DNA from: Sphingomonas sp.
GTDB taxonomy: Bacteria; Pseudomonadota; Alphaproteobacteria; Sphingomonadales; Sphingomonadaceae
Direction of reading: 5' to 3'
Length of the DNA stretch: 64,000 nucleotides
Assembly: GCA_017418975.1 (NCBI GenBank)
Contig: JAFOMG010000012.1
Coordinates: 204,747-268,746 of the forward strand
The notes under the pieces were generated by a model, which had not been told where the DNA came from, did not search any database, and saw only the letters and a program-made list of their open reading frames with translations. Positions 36,165-45,398 of this stretch are shown here, piece after piece; within the stretch, counting starts at the first letter, position 1, and every line of letters starts with the position of its first letter. The position numbers and the translations under genes are program-made.

Positions 36165-37475
36165 TTGACCGAGGGCAGCCGGCCCACGCGCGTGCGCCAT
36201 GCGATCATCGCACTGATCTTCGTGATCACCAGCGTCAACTATGCCGATCGCGCAACCTTCTCGATCGCGGGCAATGCGGCGGCGGGCGAGCTGGGGCTCA
36301 CCCCCGTGCAGACCGGCTATATTCTCTCGGCCTTCGCCTGGGCCTATGCGCTCTCGCAGATCCCGGGCGGGCTGCTGCTCGACAGGTTCGGCACCAAGCG
36401 CGTCTATGCCGCCGCGATCGCGCTCTGGTCGGTCTTCACCGCCAGCCAGGGGCTCGCGGGACTGGTGCCGATCCTCTCCGCCACGGCGATGCTGTTCGCG
36501 CTGCGCTTCCTGGTCGGCCTGGCGGAGGCGCCCTCGTTTCCGGGCAATGCCCGGCTGGTCGCCGCCTGGTTTCCCGCCGCCGAGCGCGGCACCGCGTCGG
36601 CGATCTTCAACTCGGCGCAATATTTCTCGATCGTCGCCTTCGTGCCGCTGATGGGCTGGCTGGCGCACAGCTTCGGCTGGCGATCGGTGTTCTGGACGAT
36701 GGGCGGGCTGGGCCTGCTCGCCACCCTCGCCTTTCTCCGCTTCATCCACAGCCCGGCCCGGCATCCCGCGATCAACCGGGCCGAGCGCGACCATATCGAG
36801 GCCGGCGGCGGGCTGATCCACATGGAGGACCAGGCCGGCGCATCGGCCGCGTTCGACTGGGCCAATATCGGCAAGCTGATCGCCAACCGGATGATGCTGG
36901 GCATCTATCTGGGCCAATATTGCATCAACGTGCTCACCTATTTCTTCGTCACCTGGTTCCCGATCTATCTGGTGAAGGAGCGCGGACTGAACATCATGCA
37001 GGCCGGCTTCGCCGCCGCGGCCCCTGCCCTGTTCGGCTTTGTCGGCGGGCTGGCGGGCGGCTATGTCTCCGATCGCATCCTGAAGCGCACCGGCTCGCTC
37101 GACTGGGCGCGCAAGGCGCCGCTCACCATCGGCATGCTGTTCGCCACGGCGATCATCGCCTGTGTGTGGGTGGAGCAGGAATGGCTGGTGGTCACGCTGA
37201 TGTCGGTCGCCTTTTTCGGCAAGGGCGTCGCCTCGCTCGGCTGGGCGGTGATGGCGGACGTGGCGCCGAAGAAGCTCGCGGGCCTTTCGGGCGGCGTGTT
37301 CAACATGTTCGGCAACATCGCCGGCATCGTCACGCCGATCGTGGTGGGCTATATCGTCGCCGGCACCGGATCGTTCGACCTCGCGCTGGTCTTTGTCGGG
37401 GCGCATTGCCTGCTGACGATCTTCGCCTTCCTCGTCATCGCCGGCCCGATCCGCCGGGTGGAGATCGCCGCATGA
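36165..37475 (+). CDS. MFS transporter, hexuronate/glucarate (ACS) type
   Basis: A 436-residue inner-membrane symporter with 12 predicted helices. The N-terminal pattern is of the anion:cation symporter family (ExuT/GudP-like): VNYADRATFSIAG, then AWAYALSQIPGGLLLDRFG and RFLVGLAEAPSFPGNARLV. The start is a TTG with AGGAGAG four bases upstream; no ATG fits the domain start. Its stop overlaps the ATG of the next gene (ATGA), so the two are translationally coupled. Together with the dehydratase at 43005 it suggests uptake of a hexuronate or aldarate. Confidence 0.87.
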   Translation: MTEGSRPTRVRHAIIALIFVITSVNYADRATFSIAGNAAAGELGLTPVQTGYILSAFAWAYALSQIPGGLLLDRFGTKRVYAAAIALWSVFTASQGLAGLVPILSATAMLFALRFLVGLAEAPSFPGNARLVAAWFPAAERGTASAIFNSAQYFSIVAFVPLMGWLAHSFGWRSVFWTMGGLGLLATLAFLRFIHSPARHPAINRAERDHIEAGGGLIHMEDQAGASAAFDWANIGKLIANRMMLGIYLGQYCINVLTYFFVTWFPIYLVKERGLNIMQAGFAAAAPALFGFVGGLAGGYVSDRILKRTGSLDWARKAPLTIGMLFATAIIACVWVEQEWLVVTLMSVAFFGKGVASLGWAVMADVAPKKLAGLSGGVFNMFGNIAGIVTPIVVGYIVAGTGSFDLALVFVGAHCLLTIFAFLVIAGPIRRVEIAA

Positions 37476-39304
37476 CCGTCGACCGCCGCCAGTTCCTGCT
37501 CGGGAGCGCCGCCGGTGCGATCGCCCTGCCCGCCACGGCCCACGCCGCCCCGGCCCGGCTGATCGCCAGGACCAGGATGGCCGCGCCGGGCTGGGCCGTG
37601 ATGCAGCGCCGGCTGCTCGCCCGCAACGCCGCCGCCTGCGAGGCCTTCTACGCCAGATATGTCGATGCGCGCGGCTGGCTGAAGGTGTTCGAGCGCTGGG
37701 GCGCCAATGACGGGCCCGACGATGCGGCGGAGGCGACCAACGACTGGCTGGTGCTGCACGCCCTGGGCGGATCAGACCGGATCCTGACGCTCGCCCGGCG
37801 TTTCTGGGAAGGGCATCTGAAGCAATATACCGCCGCCCGGACGATGGACGTACCGATCGCGCGGCAGGGCATGTATTACCGCGAATTCCCGGTCCAGATG
37901 GACTGGCAGCACAATAGCGAAGGGCTGACCAGCTTCAACGTGATGGGGCTCTCGATCCCCCGCGATCCCAGGCTGCTGGCGCGCACGATGCGCTATGCCG
38001 ATTTCTACACCGGCCGCGACCCGACGGTGCGGAACTACGATCCCGAGCGCCGGATCATCCGCAGCGTGATGAACGGAAGCCGCGGCCCGATGCTCCGCCG
38101 GGCGACCCCGCTCGACTGGGCCGGCGACCCGTTCGAAGCGGGCGAGCGCTTCCACATGGAGCATGGCGAGACGACCTATCAGCAGACGCTCGACCATTAT
38201 GACGAATATGGCGAGGTGGTCGGCGACAATCCGCTCAACCTGCAGGCGACCACGCTGGGCCTCAACGCCTATGCGCTGGGCGGCGGCGAGCGCTATCGCC
38301 GCTGGGCCCTCGACTATCTCGACGCCTGGGTGGATCGCGCCAGGGCGAACAACGATATTTTGCCTAGTCATATCGGGCTGGACGGCAGCGTGGGCGCCAA
38401 TTGGTGGCGCGGCGTCTATGGCTGGGGCTTCTCGCCGGTCGTGCCGCAGACCGGCAAGCGCGAGGACCGCAACCGCGTGCCGCGCTCGATCACGGCCTTC
38501 TTCAACGGCACGGTGCTGACCGGCGACCTTTCCTATATCGAGCTGTGGCGCCGCCAGAATGCGCGGATCAACGAGGCCGGCCGGCAGAAGGACGGCAGGT
38601 TCGAGGCGCCAACCATGTATGGCGCGCAGGGCTGGTATGGCTGGAAACCCGGCCCCTATCGCAGCAACGGCTTCGAGATCTGGTATTTCACCCAGGACCC
38701 GAAGGATCGCGCGGCGGCGGGCGAGCATCCCTGGGTGTCGTTCCTCGAGGGCCGGAACCCCGGCTATCCGATCGCGGCGATGCAGGCCGATCTCGACCGG
38801 ATCGCCGCGCGGGAACAGGCCCAGGCGGACGACCCGACCACGCCCGACACGCGGCTCGCCGACTGGCCGCTCGACATCAGCCCGGCAAGCGTCACCAGCC
38901 TGATCCAGCTGATGACGGGCGGGCTGCACATCGCCCGCCCGCCCTGGTCACCCACTTCGCCCAACCAGGGCGGTGTGCCGCTGCATTGCCGGCTGCGCTA
39001 TTTCGACGCGGACAAGCGGCGCGCGGGCGTGCCCGAGGATGTGGCGGCGCTGGTCCATGCGCTGGGCGATGCCGTGGCGGAGGTGACGCTGGTCAATCTG
39101 GGCAAGGTGGCCCGTACCGTGATCGTGCAGGGCGGCGCCTGGGCCGAGCACCGGATCGAGAGCGTGACGCTGGACGGGATCGAGACCCGGATCGGCCGGC
39201 CGGACTTCACGCTGCGGCTCGAGCCCGGCTGCGGCGCACGGCTCAGGCTGGCGATGCGGCGCTTTGCCAACCGGCCGACACTGGCGTTCCCCTGGGGACG
39301 GTGA
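37472..39304 (+). CDS. Tat-exported protein of unknown function, probably carbohydrate-active
   Basis: A 610-residue protein with a twin-arginine signal (DRRQFLLGSAAGAIALPATA). The mature part is rich in Trp, Tyr and helical segments (MYYREFPVQMDWQHNSEGL, NPLNLQATTLGLNAYALGG, GLDGSVGANWWRGVYGWGF), a texture like alpha/alpha-toroid glycosidases and lyases. A beta-rich C-terminal domain begins at about residue 510. I cannot assign it to a named family. Coupling to the hexuronate-type transporter and the nearby TonB receptor suggests it attacks the imported polymer or oligomer in the periplasm. Confidence 0.6.
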   Translation: MTVDRRQFLLGSAAGAIALPATAHAAPARLIARTRMAAPGWAVMQRRLLARNAAACEAFYARYVDARGWLKVFERWGANDGPDDAAEATNDWLVLHALGGSDRILTLARRFWEGHLKQYTAARTMDVPIARQGMYYREFPVQMDWQHNSEGLTSFNVMGLSIPRDPRLLARTMRYADFYTGRDPTVRNYDPERRIIRSVMNGSRGPMLRRATPLDWAGDPFEAGERFHMEHGETTYQQTLDHYDEYGEVVGDNPLNLQATTLGLNAYALGGGERYRRWALDYLDAWVDRARANNDILPSHIGLDGSVGANWWRGVYGWGFSPVVPQTGKREDRNRVPRSITAFFNGTVLTGDLSYIELWRRQNARINEAGRQKDGRFEAPTMYGAQGWYGWKPGPYRSNGFEIWYFTQDPKDRAAAGEHPWVSFLEGRNPGYPIAAMQADLDRIAAREQAQADDPTTPDTRLADWPLDISPASVTSLIQLMTGGLHIARPPWSPTSPNQGGVPLHCRLRYFDADKRRAGVPEDVAALVHALGDAVAEVTLVNLGKVARTVIVQGGAWAEHRIESVTLDGIETRIGRPDFTLRLEPGCGARLRLAMRRFANRPTLAFPWGR

Positions 39305-39405
39305 GCGGAGCGGGTGGAGGATAGGCTGCGATATTGACCATCCGCGCCCCAATAGCCGGCATTTGAACCACGAACTGGGTTTCCGGCCGCATCAGCGCGG
39401 GCGCT

Positions 39406-39672
39406 TCACCTGTGCTTGAAGGTCCAGCTTCGAGCTTCGGCTTCCTCGCCGTTGATCAGATACTTGATCTCATGCGTCTCGCCATTGGGCCAAATGACGA
39501 GTTCGCGCTCGCCAATGAAATCGATCTGCGCCGCATCCCCACTCTCCGGAGCATCCCAAACAAGAGTTAGCTTCTCACCAGGCTCCAACTCGAAGCACTC
39601 TGGCCAGGGTTCCACGGATATATAGATCGGGCCATCCTTTTCGTTCGAAAAGATCTGCTGAACCTTGGGCAT
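39406..39672 (-). CDS. Small protein of unknown function
   Basis: An 88-residue acidic protein (GPIYISVEPWPECFELEPGE, then LVIWPNGETHEIKYLINGEE). It has no signal peptide, helices or known motif; the predicted character is an all-beta domain. Its base composition is clearly less GC-rich, and its codon choice differs (AAT, GAA, TTA-type codons), compared with the genes on either side. That suggests it was acquired separately. I do not recognise a function. Confidence 0.55.
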   Translation of the reverse strand: MPKVQQIFSNEKDGPIYISVEPWPECFELEPGEKLTLVWDAPESGDAAQIDFIGERELVIWPNGETHEIKYLINGEEAEARSWTFKHR

Positions 39673-39737
39673 GCTCAGCTTGTATGCAGATGCTGGGCTA
39701 CCGACAAGACAAGCGCGTCACTCGATGCCGACAAGCG

Positions 39738-40268
39738 TTACGCAGGAACATAGGTCAGCCGGATCACCTGTTCGCCGATACGCTCGCTGGCCACCAGCCG
39801 GAGTGGCGGCCGGGGGCCGGCGAAATAGGGCTTGCCGCCGCCCAGCACCCCGGGATGCAGGTACATGCGGTATTCGTCGACCAGGCCAAACTGGGTCAGG
39901 GCGTGCGCCAGTTCCGGGCCGGAGACTTCGATTACGCCCTCATGCCGCGCCTTCAGCTCGCGCACCGCCGCTTCGAGATCCTCCCCGAGCAGCGTGGCAT
40001 TGGGGCCGACGGATTCCAGGGTGCGCGATGCCACCCATTTCGGCATGTTTCGCCAGGCCGCGGCATAGTCGCGCCTGGGGGCATCCCATTCCGGATGCTC
40101 GTCGTCCCAATAGCGCATCACTTCGTACATGCGCCGCCCATAGATGCTGCCGGCCAGGCCTCGCACATCGTCGATGAAATGTCGGAAGAGCGCGGGATCG
40201 GGCGCGAACGCCATGTGATCGACATAGCCGTCCAGCGACTGGTTCAACGCGTAGACCAGCTTCGCCAT
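39738..40268 (-). CDS. DHFR/RibD-C-like reductase family protein
   Basis: A 176-residue protein of the dihydrofolate-reductase-like RibD C-terminal family. Typical segments are MAKLVYALNQSLDGYVDHM at the start, then GRRMYEVMRYWDD, ASRTLESVGPNATLL and the NADPH-site-like VIEVSGPELAHAL with HPGVLGGGKPYF. Members are NADPH-binding oxidoreductases of mostly unknown substrate. It stands alone, with 269 bp of non-coding DNA upstream. Confidence 0.85.
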   Translation of the reverse strand: MAKLVYALNQSLDGYVDHMAFAPDPALFRHFIDDVRGLAGSIYGRRMYEVMRYWDDEHPEWDAPRRDYAAAWRNMPKWVASRTLESVGPNATLLGEDLEAAVRELKARHEGVIEVSGPELAHALTQFGLVDEYRMYLHPGVLGGGKPYFAGPRPPLRLVASERIGEQVIRLTYVPA

Positions 40269-40537
40269 GCGCGATCTCCTGTCGGGTATTCGCGGCGAGA
40301 CTAAGCGGGAAACGCGCATCCTGCAATGCGAGGCCAGTCGCCGGGCAAAGGGTCGCAGAAGTCGCGCCAGTGGCGGCTTTTCGGCACGCCTATTTTCCCT
40401 GATTTCCCGGCAAATGAGCGAATCACGCAACTTCCTTGCGCGCGCGTGATCCTATTTCCCCAACGGTTCAAAGAGCGGCCGGCATGCGCATCGCGCCTGG
40501 GGAGCGAAGCAAGCGCAATCCTACATTGCAAGCAAGG
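40269..40537. other. Non-coding region between the reductase and esterase genes
   Basis: 269 bp holding the promoter side of the reductase gene and the 3' side of the esterase gene. It contains TTTCCCTGATTTCCCGG near 40397-40413 and GATCCTATTTCCCCAAC at 40448-40464. The latter resembles GATCCTATTTTTCCAAC at 8753-8769. No gene or clear terminator is visible. Confidence 0.4.
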
Positions 40538-42085
40538 CTAGCCGCCCGGCTTGATATAAGGCGCGACCGACCAGAGCAGCCGCTCCTCCCGCCGGGGATC
40601 ATCCACCACCCGGCTGTCGGTATCGAAGAGCATCGTCGCCCGCTTCTCGAGATCGAAGCCCGGCCAGGCGGGCAGGCTCGCGCAATTGGGATCGCCGGTG
40701 CAAGCGAAGGCGAGGAAGGCGTCCGCCATCCGCCCGGCCAGCCGCCGCGCCTCGGGCCCATCGCCGGTGCGGGCGCCCTTCACGCCGATATTGTCGAACA
40801 CCAGCGGGATATCGAGCGTATGGAACGCCCCCAGGATGCCGCCCGCCTCGGGCGCGGGGAAATCGAGCTGGTACATCCAGGTCGGCGCGCCGATCCGCGC
40901 CCGTTCCTCGGCCTGGATGAGATGGCCGGGCCAGGAGCGGCCCGCCGTGCTCGCCGCCAGCAGGATCTGGCCGGGCGTCTTCTCCGGATAGATCTCGCGG
41001 TAGCGCTTCACCACCCAATCGGGCGCGACATCCTTGGTGACCTGCGCCGCGATCCGCTCGGCCAGATTGTCCCAGCTGGTGTCGCCGCGCCGGAGGATAT
41101 CGCCGATCCAGAAGCCGGTCTCGTCCCGCGTGTTGCCGACGATCAACGGGATATGCGCCGCCTCGCGCGGAGCGTCGGGCACGAAGGGATGGCGCGGCAG
41201 CACCCCATGATCGAGCGTCGAGACGAAGCTGATCTCGCCCTTCCCCTCCAGCGGATCGGTCATCCCCATCGCCTCGACCAGCCGCTCGACGGGCAGCACC
41301 TCGAGTGCGGCGACATCCGCCGCGCCGGCCCGGGCCATCCATGCCCTGGCGCGCGCGGTGGCGTGCATCGGGCCGGCGGCGGTGACGTGCTGGCCGCTCA
41401 TCGTCGCGGCGCGGTGGAAGAGCGGGCGCGCCTCGGGCATCGCCATCAGCGTCACGACCTTGGCGCCCCCGCCCGACTGGCCGAAGATCGTCACGCGCCC
41501 GGGATCGCCGCCGAAGCCGGCAATGTTGTCGCGCACCCATTGCAGCGCCAGCACGATGTCGAGATTGCCGACATTGCCCGATTCCGCCGGTCCGCCGAGC
41601 TGGGCGAGATAGGCATAGCCGAGCGCCGCCAGCCGGTGGTTGAGCGTCACCACCACCACATCGCCGCGGCGAACCAGCCGGCTGCCGTCATAGAGCGGGT
41701 CGGCCCCCGAGCCATGCGCATGCGCGCCGCCATGGAGATAGACCATCACCGGGCGCTTCCCGGCATCGAGCGCGGGCGTCCAGACGTTAAGGAACAGACA
41801 GTCCTCGCCGGTCGGCTCCTCCGCCCTGGTCTGCGGCGCGGCACGCCCGTAGCGCGTGGCATCGGCGATGCCCGGCCATGGCTCCGGCGGCAGCGCGCGG
41901 CGGAAGCGACGGGCACGCGTGTCGGCGCCGTAGCGAACGCCCCGGAAGACGAGCACGCCCTGCTCGTGCACACCCCGCACCCGGCCATGGCGCGTGGCCG
42001 CGACCGGATCGCCGGGCGCCCGCGCCAGCGCCGCGCCGGCGGGCAGCAGCATCGCGCCGCCGATCACGCCGCGCCGGTCGATCAC
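40538..42085 (-). CDS. Exported type B carboxylesterase
   Basis: A 515-residue alpha/beta-hydrolase of the carboxylesterase/para-nitrobenzyl-esterase family. An N-terminal signal (GVIGGAMLLPAGAALARA) exports it. The oxyanion hole HGGAHAHG, the nucleophile Ser204 in FGQSGGGAK, the acid in VGNTRDETGFW and the His in AFHTLDIPL form the catalytic set. The nucleophile elbow reads GQSGG rather than the common GESAGG. The GTG start overlaps the stop of the LysR gene (GTGA). In this locus it could remove acyl or methyl esters from a sugar-acid substrate; that is inference. Confidence 0.88.
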   Translation of the reverse strand: MIDRRGVIGGAMLLPAGAALARAPGDPVAATRHGRVRGVHEQGVLVFRGVRYGADTRARRFRRALPPEPWPGIADATRYGRAAPQTRAEEPTGEDCLFLNVWTPALDAGKRPVMVYLHGGAHAHGSGADPLYDGSRLVRRGDVVVVTLNHRLAALGYAYLAQLGGPAESGNVGNLDIVLALQWVRDNIAGFGGDPGRVTIFGQSGGGAKVVTLMAMPEARPLFHRAATMSGQHVTAAGPMHATARARAWMARAGAADVAALEVLPVERLVEAMGMTDPLEGKGEISFVSTLDHGVLPRHPFVPDAPREAAHIPLIVGNTRDETGFWIGDILRRGDTSWDNLAERIAAQVTKDVAPDWVVKRYREIYPEKTPGQILLAASTAGRSWPGHLIQAEERARIGAPTWMYQLDFPAPEAGGILGAFHTLDIPLVFDNIGVKGARTGDGPEARRLAGRMADAFLAFACTGDPNCASLPAWPGFDLEKRATMLFDTDSRVVDDPRREERLLWSVAPYIKPGG

Positions 42086-42972
42086 GCGCCGGCCGTCTGC
42101 GCGCAGAGCTGCCGCATCGGCTCGAGCGCGGGATTGGCGTTGTCGCGGCGCCAGGCCATGTGGAGCTCCACCGGATTCTCCGGATCGGTGCGCAGCGCAC
42201 GGAACTGCACGTCCATCAGGTGCAGGCCCGATGCCGATTGCGGCACCAGCGCCGCGGCAAGGCCCGCATGGACGAGGCCGAGCATCGAATGGATCTGGGT
42301 CACGTGCTGCACATGCAGCGGCGAGACGCCGGCATCGTCGAACAGCCGCACCAGCATGTCGTGGAAATAGCCCGCGCCCTGGCGGGCATACATGATCAGC
42401 GGCTCGTCATCGAAATCGGCGAGCTCGAAGGCGGGGCGGGACTGGCGCGGATCGCCGGGCGGCAGCGCCACCACCAGCGGCTCGCGCAGCACGCACAGCG
42501 TGTCGAATTCGTGCCGGTCTACCGGCGGACGGACGAAGCCGATATCGATCAGGCCGGTGAGCAGCGCATCGACCTGGTCGCCGCTCACCATCTCGTGGAG
42601 ATCGAGATCGATATTGGGCAGGCTCGCGCGCGCATTGGCGACGATGTGCGGGACCAGGCCATAGCCGGAGACCGCGGTGAAGCCGATCGCGACCTTGCCG
42701 GCATCGCCCTGGGCGACCCGCCGGGCCGAGAGCGAGGCGCTTTCGGCAAGCCGCACGATGCGCCGCGCCTCGATCAGGAAGACCTGGCCGGCGGGCGTCA
42801 GGCTCACCTGGCGGCTGGTGCGCTCGAGCAGCATGACGCCCAGGATGCGCTCGAGCAGCTGGATCTGCCGGCTGAGCGGCGACTGGGTCATGTTCAGGCG
42901 CTGCGCGGCGCGGCCGAAATGGAGTTCCTCGGCCGCGGCGACGAAACAGCGGAGCTGGCTGAGCTCGAACAT
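42082..42972 (-). CDS. LysR-family regulator
   Basis: A 296-residue LysR regulator. The N-terminal winged helix is standard (MFELSQLRCFVAAAEELHFG, RAAQRLNMTQSPLSRQIQLL). The substrate-binding domain follows from about residue 90 (VAIGFTAVSGYGLVPHIV). It lies 32 bp downstream of the dehydratase gene and is coupled to the esterase gene, so it is in the operon it probably regulates, whose effector is likely a sugar acid. Confidence 0.9.
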   Translation of the reverse strand: MFELSQLRCFVAAAEELHFGRAAQRLNMTQSPLSRQIQLLERILGVMLLERTSRQVSLTPAGQVFLIEARRIVRLAESASLSARRVAQGDAGKVAIGFTAVSGYGLVPHIVANARASLPNIDLDLHEMVSGDQVDALLTGLIDIGFVRPPVDRHEFDTLCVLREPLVVALPPGDPRQSRPAFELADFDDEPLIMYARQGAGYFHDMLVRLFDDAGVSPLHVQHVTQIHSMLGLVHAGLAAALVPQSASGLHLMDVQFRALRTDPENPVELHMAWRRDNANPALEPMRQLCAQTAGA

Positions 42973-43004
42973 GCCCCGGGTCTATCGCACCTCCGTGCGT
43001 GCTG

Positions 43005-43943
43005 TCACGCCGCGTGGACGACGGATTTGGCGGAGACGCGCTCCACCAGGGCTCGCAGTTCGTCATGCTCGGCGGCGGTGAGGTCGGTGAGCGGCGTGCG
43101 CACCGGTCCGGCATCGCGCCCGACCACGCGCATGCCGGCCTTGACGATCGACACCGCATAGCCGCGGCCCCGGTTGCGCAGCGCGATATAGGGCAGCACG
43201 AACGCCTTGAGCCGCGCCATCACCTCGTCCTGCCGGCCGGCGCGGACGGCGCGATAAAAGTCCAGCGCCCATTCGGGCATGAAGTTGAAGATCGCCGAGG
43301 AATAGGTGGTAACGCCCATGGTGAGATAGGGGGTCGCGAAGGTCTCGGCCGTCGGGAGGCCGCCGATATAGGTGAGCCGATCGCCCATCCGCGCGAAGAT
43401 GCGGGTCATCAGCTCGATATCGCCCACGCCGTCCTTGAAGCCGACCAGATTGGGGTTGCGCTCGCACAGGCCGGCCAGGGTCTCGTCGTTCACCACCGCA
43501 TTGTCACGATTATAGACGATCACGCCCAGGCCGGTGGAGCGGCAAACCGCCTCGATATGCGCGGCCAGCCCTTCCTGGCTCGAGCCGACCAGATAGGGCG
43601 GCAGCAGCAACAGGCCGTCCGCGCCCGCCTTTTCCGCGCCCCGGGCGATCTCGGTGGCGATGGCGGTGCCATAGCCGCAGCCCGAGATCACCGGCAGCCT
43701 GCCCGCCGCCTCCGCCACCGCGGCGGCGACGACGGTGACGACCTCGGCCGGCGTCAGCGAGAAGAACTCGCCGGTGCCCCCGGCGGCGAACAGGCCCGAC
43801 AGCTCGTGCGACAGCATCCAGGCGCAATGCTCGCGATAGGCATGCTCGACAAAGCCGCCATCGGCATCGAAATGCGTGACCGGAAAGGACAGGAGGCCGC
43901 CGCCGAGGCTGCGTGCCATTTCAACCGGATTCCAGCTCGTCAC
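43005..43943 (-). CDS. kdgD: 5-dehydro-4-deoxyglucarate dehydratase
   Basis: A 312-residue TIM-barrel enzyme of the DHDPS/NAL superfamily that converts 5-dehydro-4-deoxy-D-glucarate to 2-oxoglutarate semialdehyde with loss of CO2 and water. GGTGEFF lies at 55-61, the catalytic Tyr144 in [10 protein letters not shown] and the Schiff-base Lys170 in LVGFKDG. The EFF ending and the [10 protein letters not shown] stretch are typical of KdgD. The start is a GTG with AGGAGA seven bases upstream. It leads the operon kdgD-lysR-esterase. The expected glucarate dehydratase and semialdehyde dehydrogenase are not in the window. Confidence 0.88.
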   Translation of the reverse strand: MTSWNPVEMARSLGGGLLSFPVTHFDADGGFVEHAYREHCAWMLSHELSGLFAAGGTGEFFSLTPAEVVTVVAAAVAEAAGRLPVISGCGYGTAIATEIARGAEKAGADGLLLLPPYLVGSSQEGLAAHIEAVCRSTGLGVIVYNRDNAVVNDETLAGLCERNPNLVGFKDGVGDIELMTRIFARMGDRLTYIGGLPTAETFATPYLTMGVTTYSSAIFNFMPEWALDFYRAVRAGRQDEVMARLKAFVLPYIALRNRGRGYAVSIVKAGMRVVGRDAGPVRTPLTDLTAAEHDELRALVERVSAKSVVHAA

Positions 43944-44037
43944 GATCGTCTCCTAGTCGCCGCCCATCGGTCGAGGGCGGTCTTGGTTCGATCGCTAGCT
44001 ATTGAGTCCGCGGCATGCCGTCCAAACCAAAGCCGCG

Positions 44038-44066
44038 ATGGATCGATGCAAGACTTGGCTCGATCC
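44038..44066 (-). promoter_or_regulatory. Shared upstream element, copy at kdgD
   Basis: ATGGATCGATGC, 12 bases, GATCC, 95 bases upstream of the kdgD start, in the same orientation and at nearly the same distance as the copy upstream of the TonB receptor gene (35988-36016). CCAAACCAAAGCC lies just left of it. Confidence 0.5.
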
Positions 44067-44098
44067 GAATCGCTGCCCAGAGCCGGCCGGGCAACGGC

Positions 44099-45397
44099 TC
44101 AGCGCGCGGCGGCCTTGGGAAGCGGCACCGCCGAGACGGAACGTTCCGGACCGGGCACGAAGCTGCCGCCCATGGCCGGGCGGCGGGAACCGGGAGAGAA
44201 GGGAACGACCTCCGCTCCGCCGGCCCGGGGCGCCGCGGGGCGGCCCCGCAGGGCGCGCCGGTCGCGCCGCAGCCGCCGCAGGGGTTCCACCAGGCGCGCG
44301 ATGAGCACGTCCACGACCCCCTCGCCATGGGCCTGCTCCAGATAGACCAGCCCGGCGGCGGCCGCCGTCCACAACCCCAGGTTCAGCATCTCGGCCAAGA
44401 GGACATGGGCGGCGAAATTGGCCTCGATCGATGCCGCGAGCTTCAGATGCAGCACGACGAGCACGATCGCCACGAGGATCCCGGCCGCGCTTTCCTTGCG
44501 CCGGGGCGGCTTGCCCAGCAGGATCGCGAACCAGGGGATGAGGAGGCAGAACAGCACGCTGTCCGCCCGCATCACCAGCGCGGTCAGCGCCAGGCGGCGC
44601 TCCAGGGGCGTCCCGTCGCGCGCCTTTTGCAGCAGGGCGCCGCCCGAAAGCATGTCGAACTGATGCATCGCATCATTGTCGACCACGCCGCTCGCGGGCG
44701 GTCTGCCGGAAAAATCCATGCGATCGAAGCGAACGGCGCGGGCCTGGCCCGGCCCCGCGCCGATCACGCCGACACCGTTGCGGAGCCGCAATCGCACGCC
44801 GCCGTCCGGCGAGAAGCCGATATCGGCGCGGGGCGCGCTGAAGCTGTCCTCGCCGCGGCGGACGACGACATCCTCGAGATGACGCGTGCCCCCGCCTCCG
44901 ATGCCGCCGACGAAGATCGTGGTCCCGGCATCGAGCTCGATCGGCTGGCCGACCGGCAGGGGCAATCCATGCTCCCCCGTCTGGAGCTCATGGTAGATGG
45001 CGTCGAGCGCCCGCTCGCCGGCGGGCCGCAGCTCGAACCGGATGGCGAACTGGGCGCCGGCGACGAGCGCCGCGAAGGCGAGCGGAACCGCCATGATGCG
45101 CAGGCGGCTCATGCCCGCCGCCGCCGCGATCTGCCATTCGCCGCGCAGGATCATCTGCCGCACGGTGAGCGCCGAGGCCAGCATCAGCGCCACGGGCACC
45201 GCGGCGCTCAGATGCTCCGGGACCAGCGCGACGCTGAGCCGGACCAGCAGCGCCATCGCGTCGCTGCTCTTTTCCACTTCCGCGAGCAGGCGGCGCAGAT
45301 TCTCCAGGGCAAGGATCGCCGGAATGATCGAAACGATCACGGCGAACCGGACCGCGATCTTCGCGCCCCAGTACCGATCGAAGATGCCGCCGATCAC
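44099..45397 (-). CDS. LptF/LptG-family permease paralogue
   Basis: A 432-residue inner-membrane protein of the YjgP/YjgQ family. There are three N-terminal helices (IAVRFAVIVSIIPAILALEN, AAVPVALMLASALTVRQMIL, AVPLAFAALVAGAQFAIRF), a periplasmic beta-jellyroll-like middle (about residues 140-270) and three C-terminal helices. It ends in a long Arg/Pro-rich cytoplasmic tail not usual in LptF or LptG. True lptF and lptG normally sit together; this one is alone, 1 bp after a DUF2141 gene. It may move a different lipid or glycolipid. The start is a GTG. Confidence 0.75.
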   Translation of the reverse strand: MIGGIFDRYWGAKIAVRFAVIVSIIPAILALENLRRLLAEVEKSSDAMALLVRLSVALVPEHLSAAVPVALMLASALTVRQMILRGEWQIAAAAGMSRLRIMAVPLAFAALVAGAQFAIRFELRPAGERALDAIYHELQTGEHGLPLPVGQPIELDAGTTIFVGGIGGGGTRHLEDVVVRRGEDSFSAPRADIGFSPDGGVRLRLRNGVGVIGAGPGQARAVRFDRMDFSGRPPASGVVDNDAMHQFDMLSGGALLQKARDGTPLERRLALTALVMRADSVLFCLLIPWFAILLGKPPRRKESAAGILVAIVLVVLHLKLAASIEANFAAHVLLAEMLNLGLWTAAAAGLVYLEQAHGEGVVDVLIARLVEPLRRLRRDRRALRGRPAAPRAGGAEVVPFSPGSRRPAMGGSFVPGPERSVSAVPLPKAAAR

Positions 45398-45398
45398 G

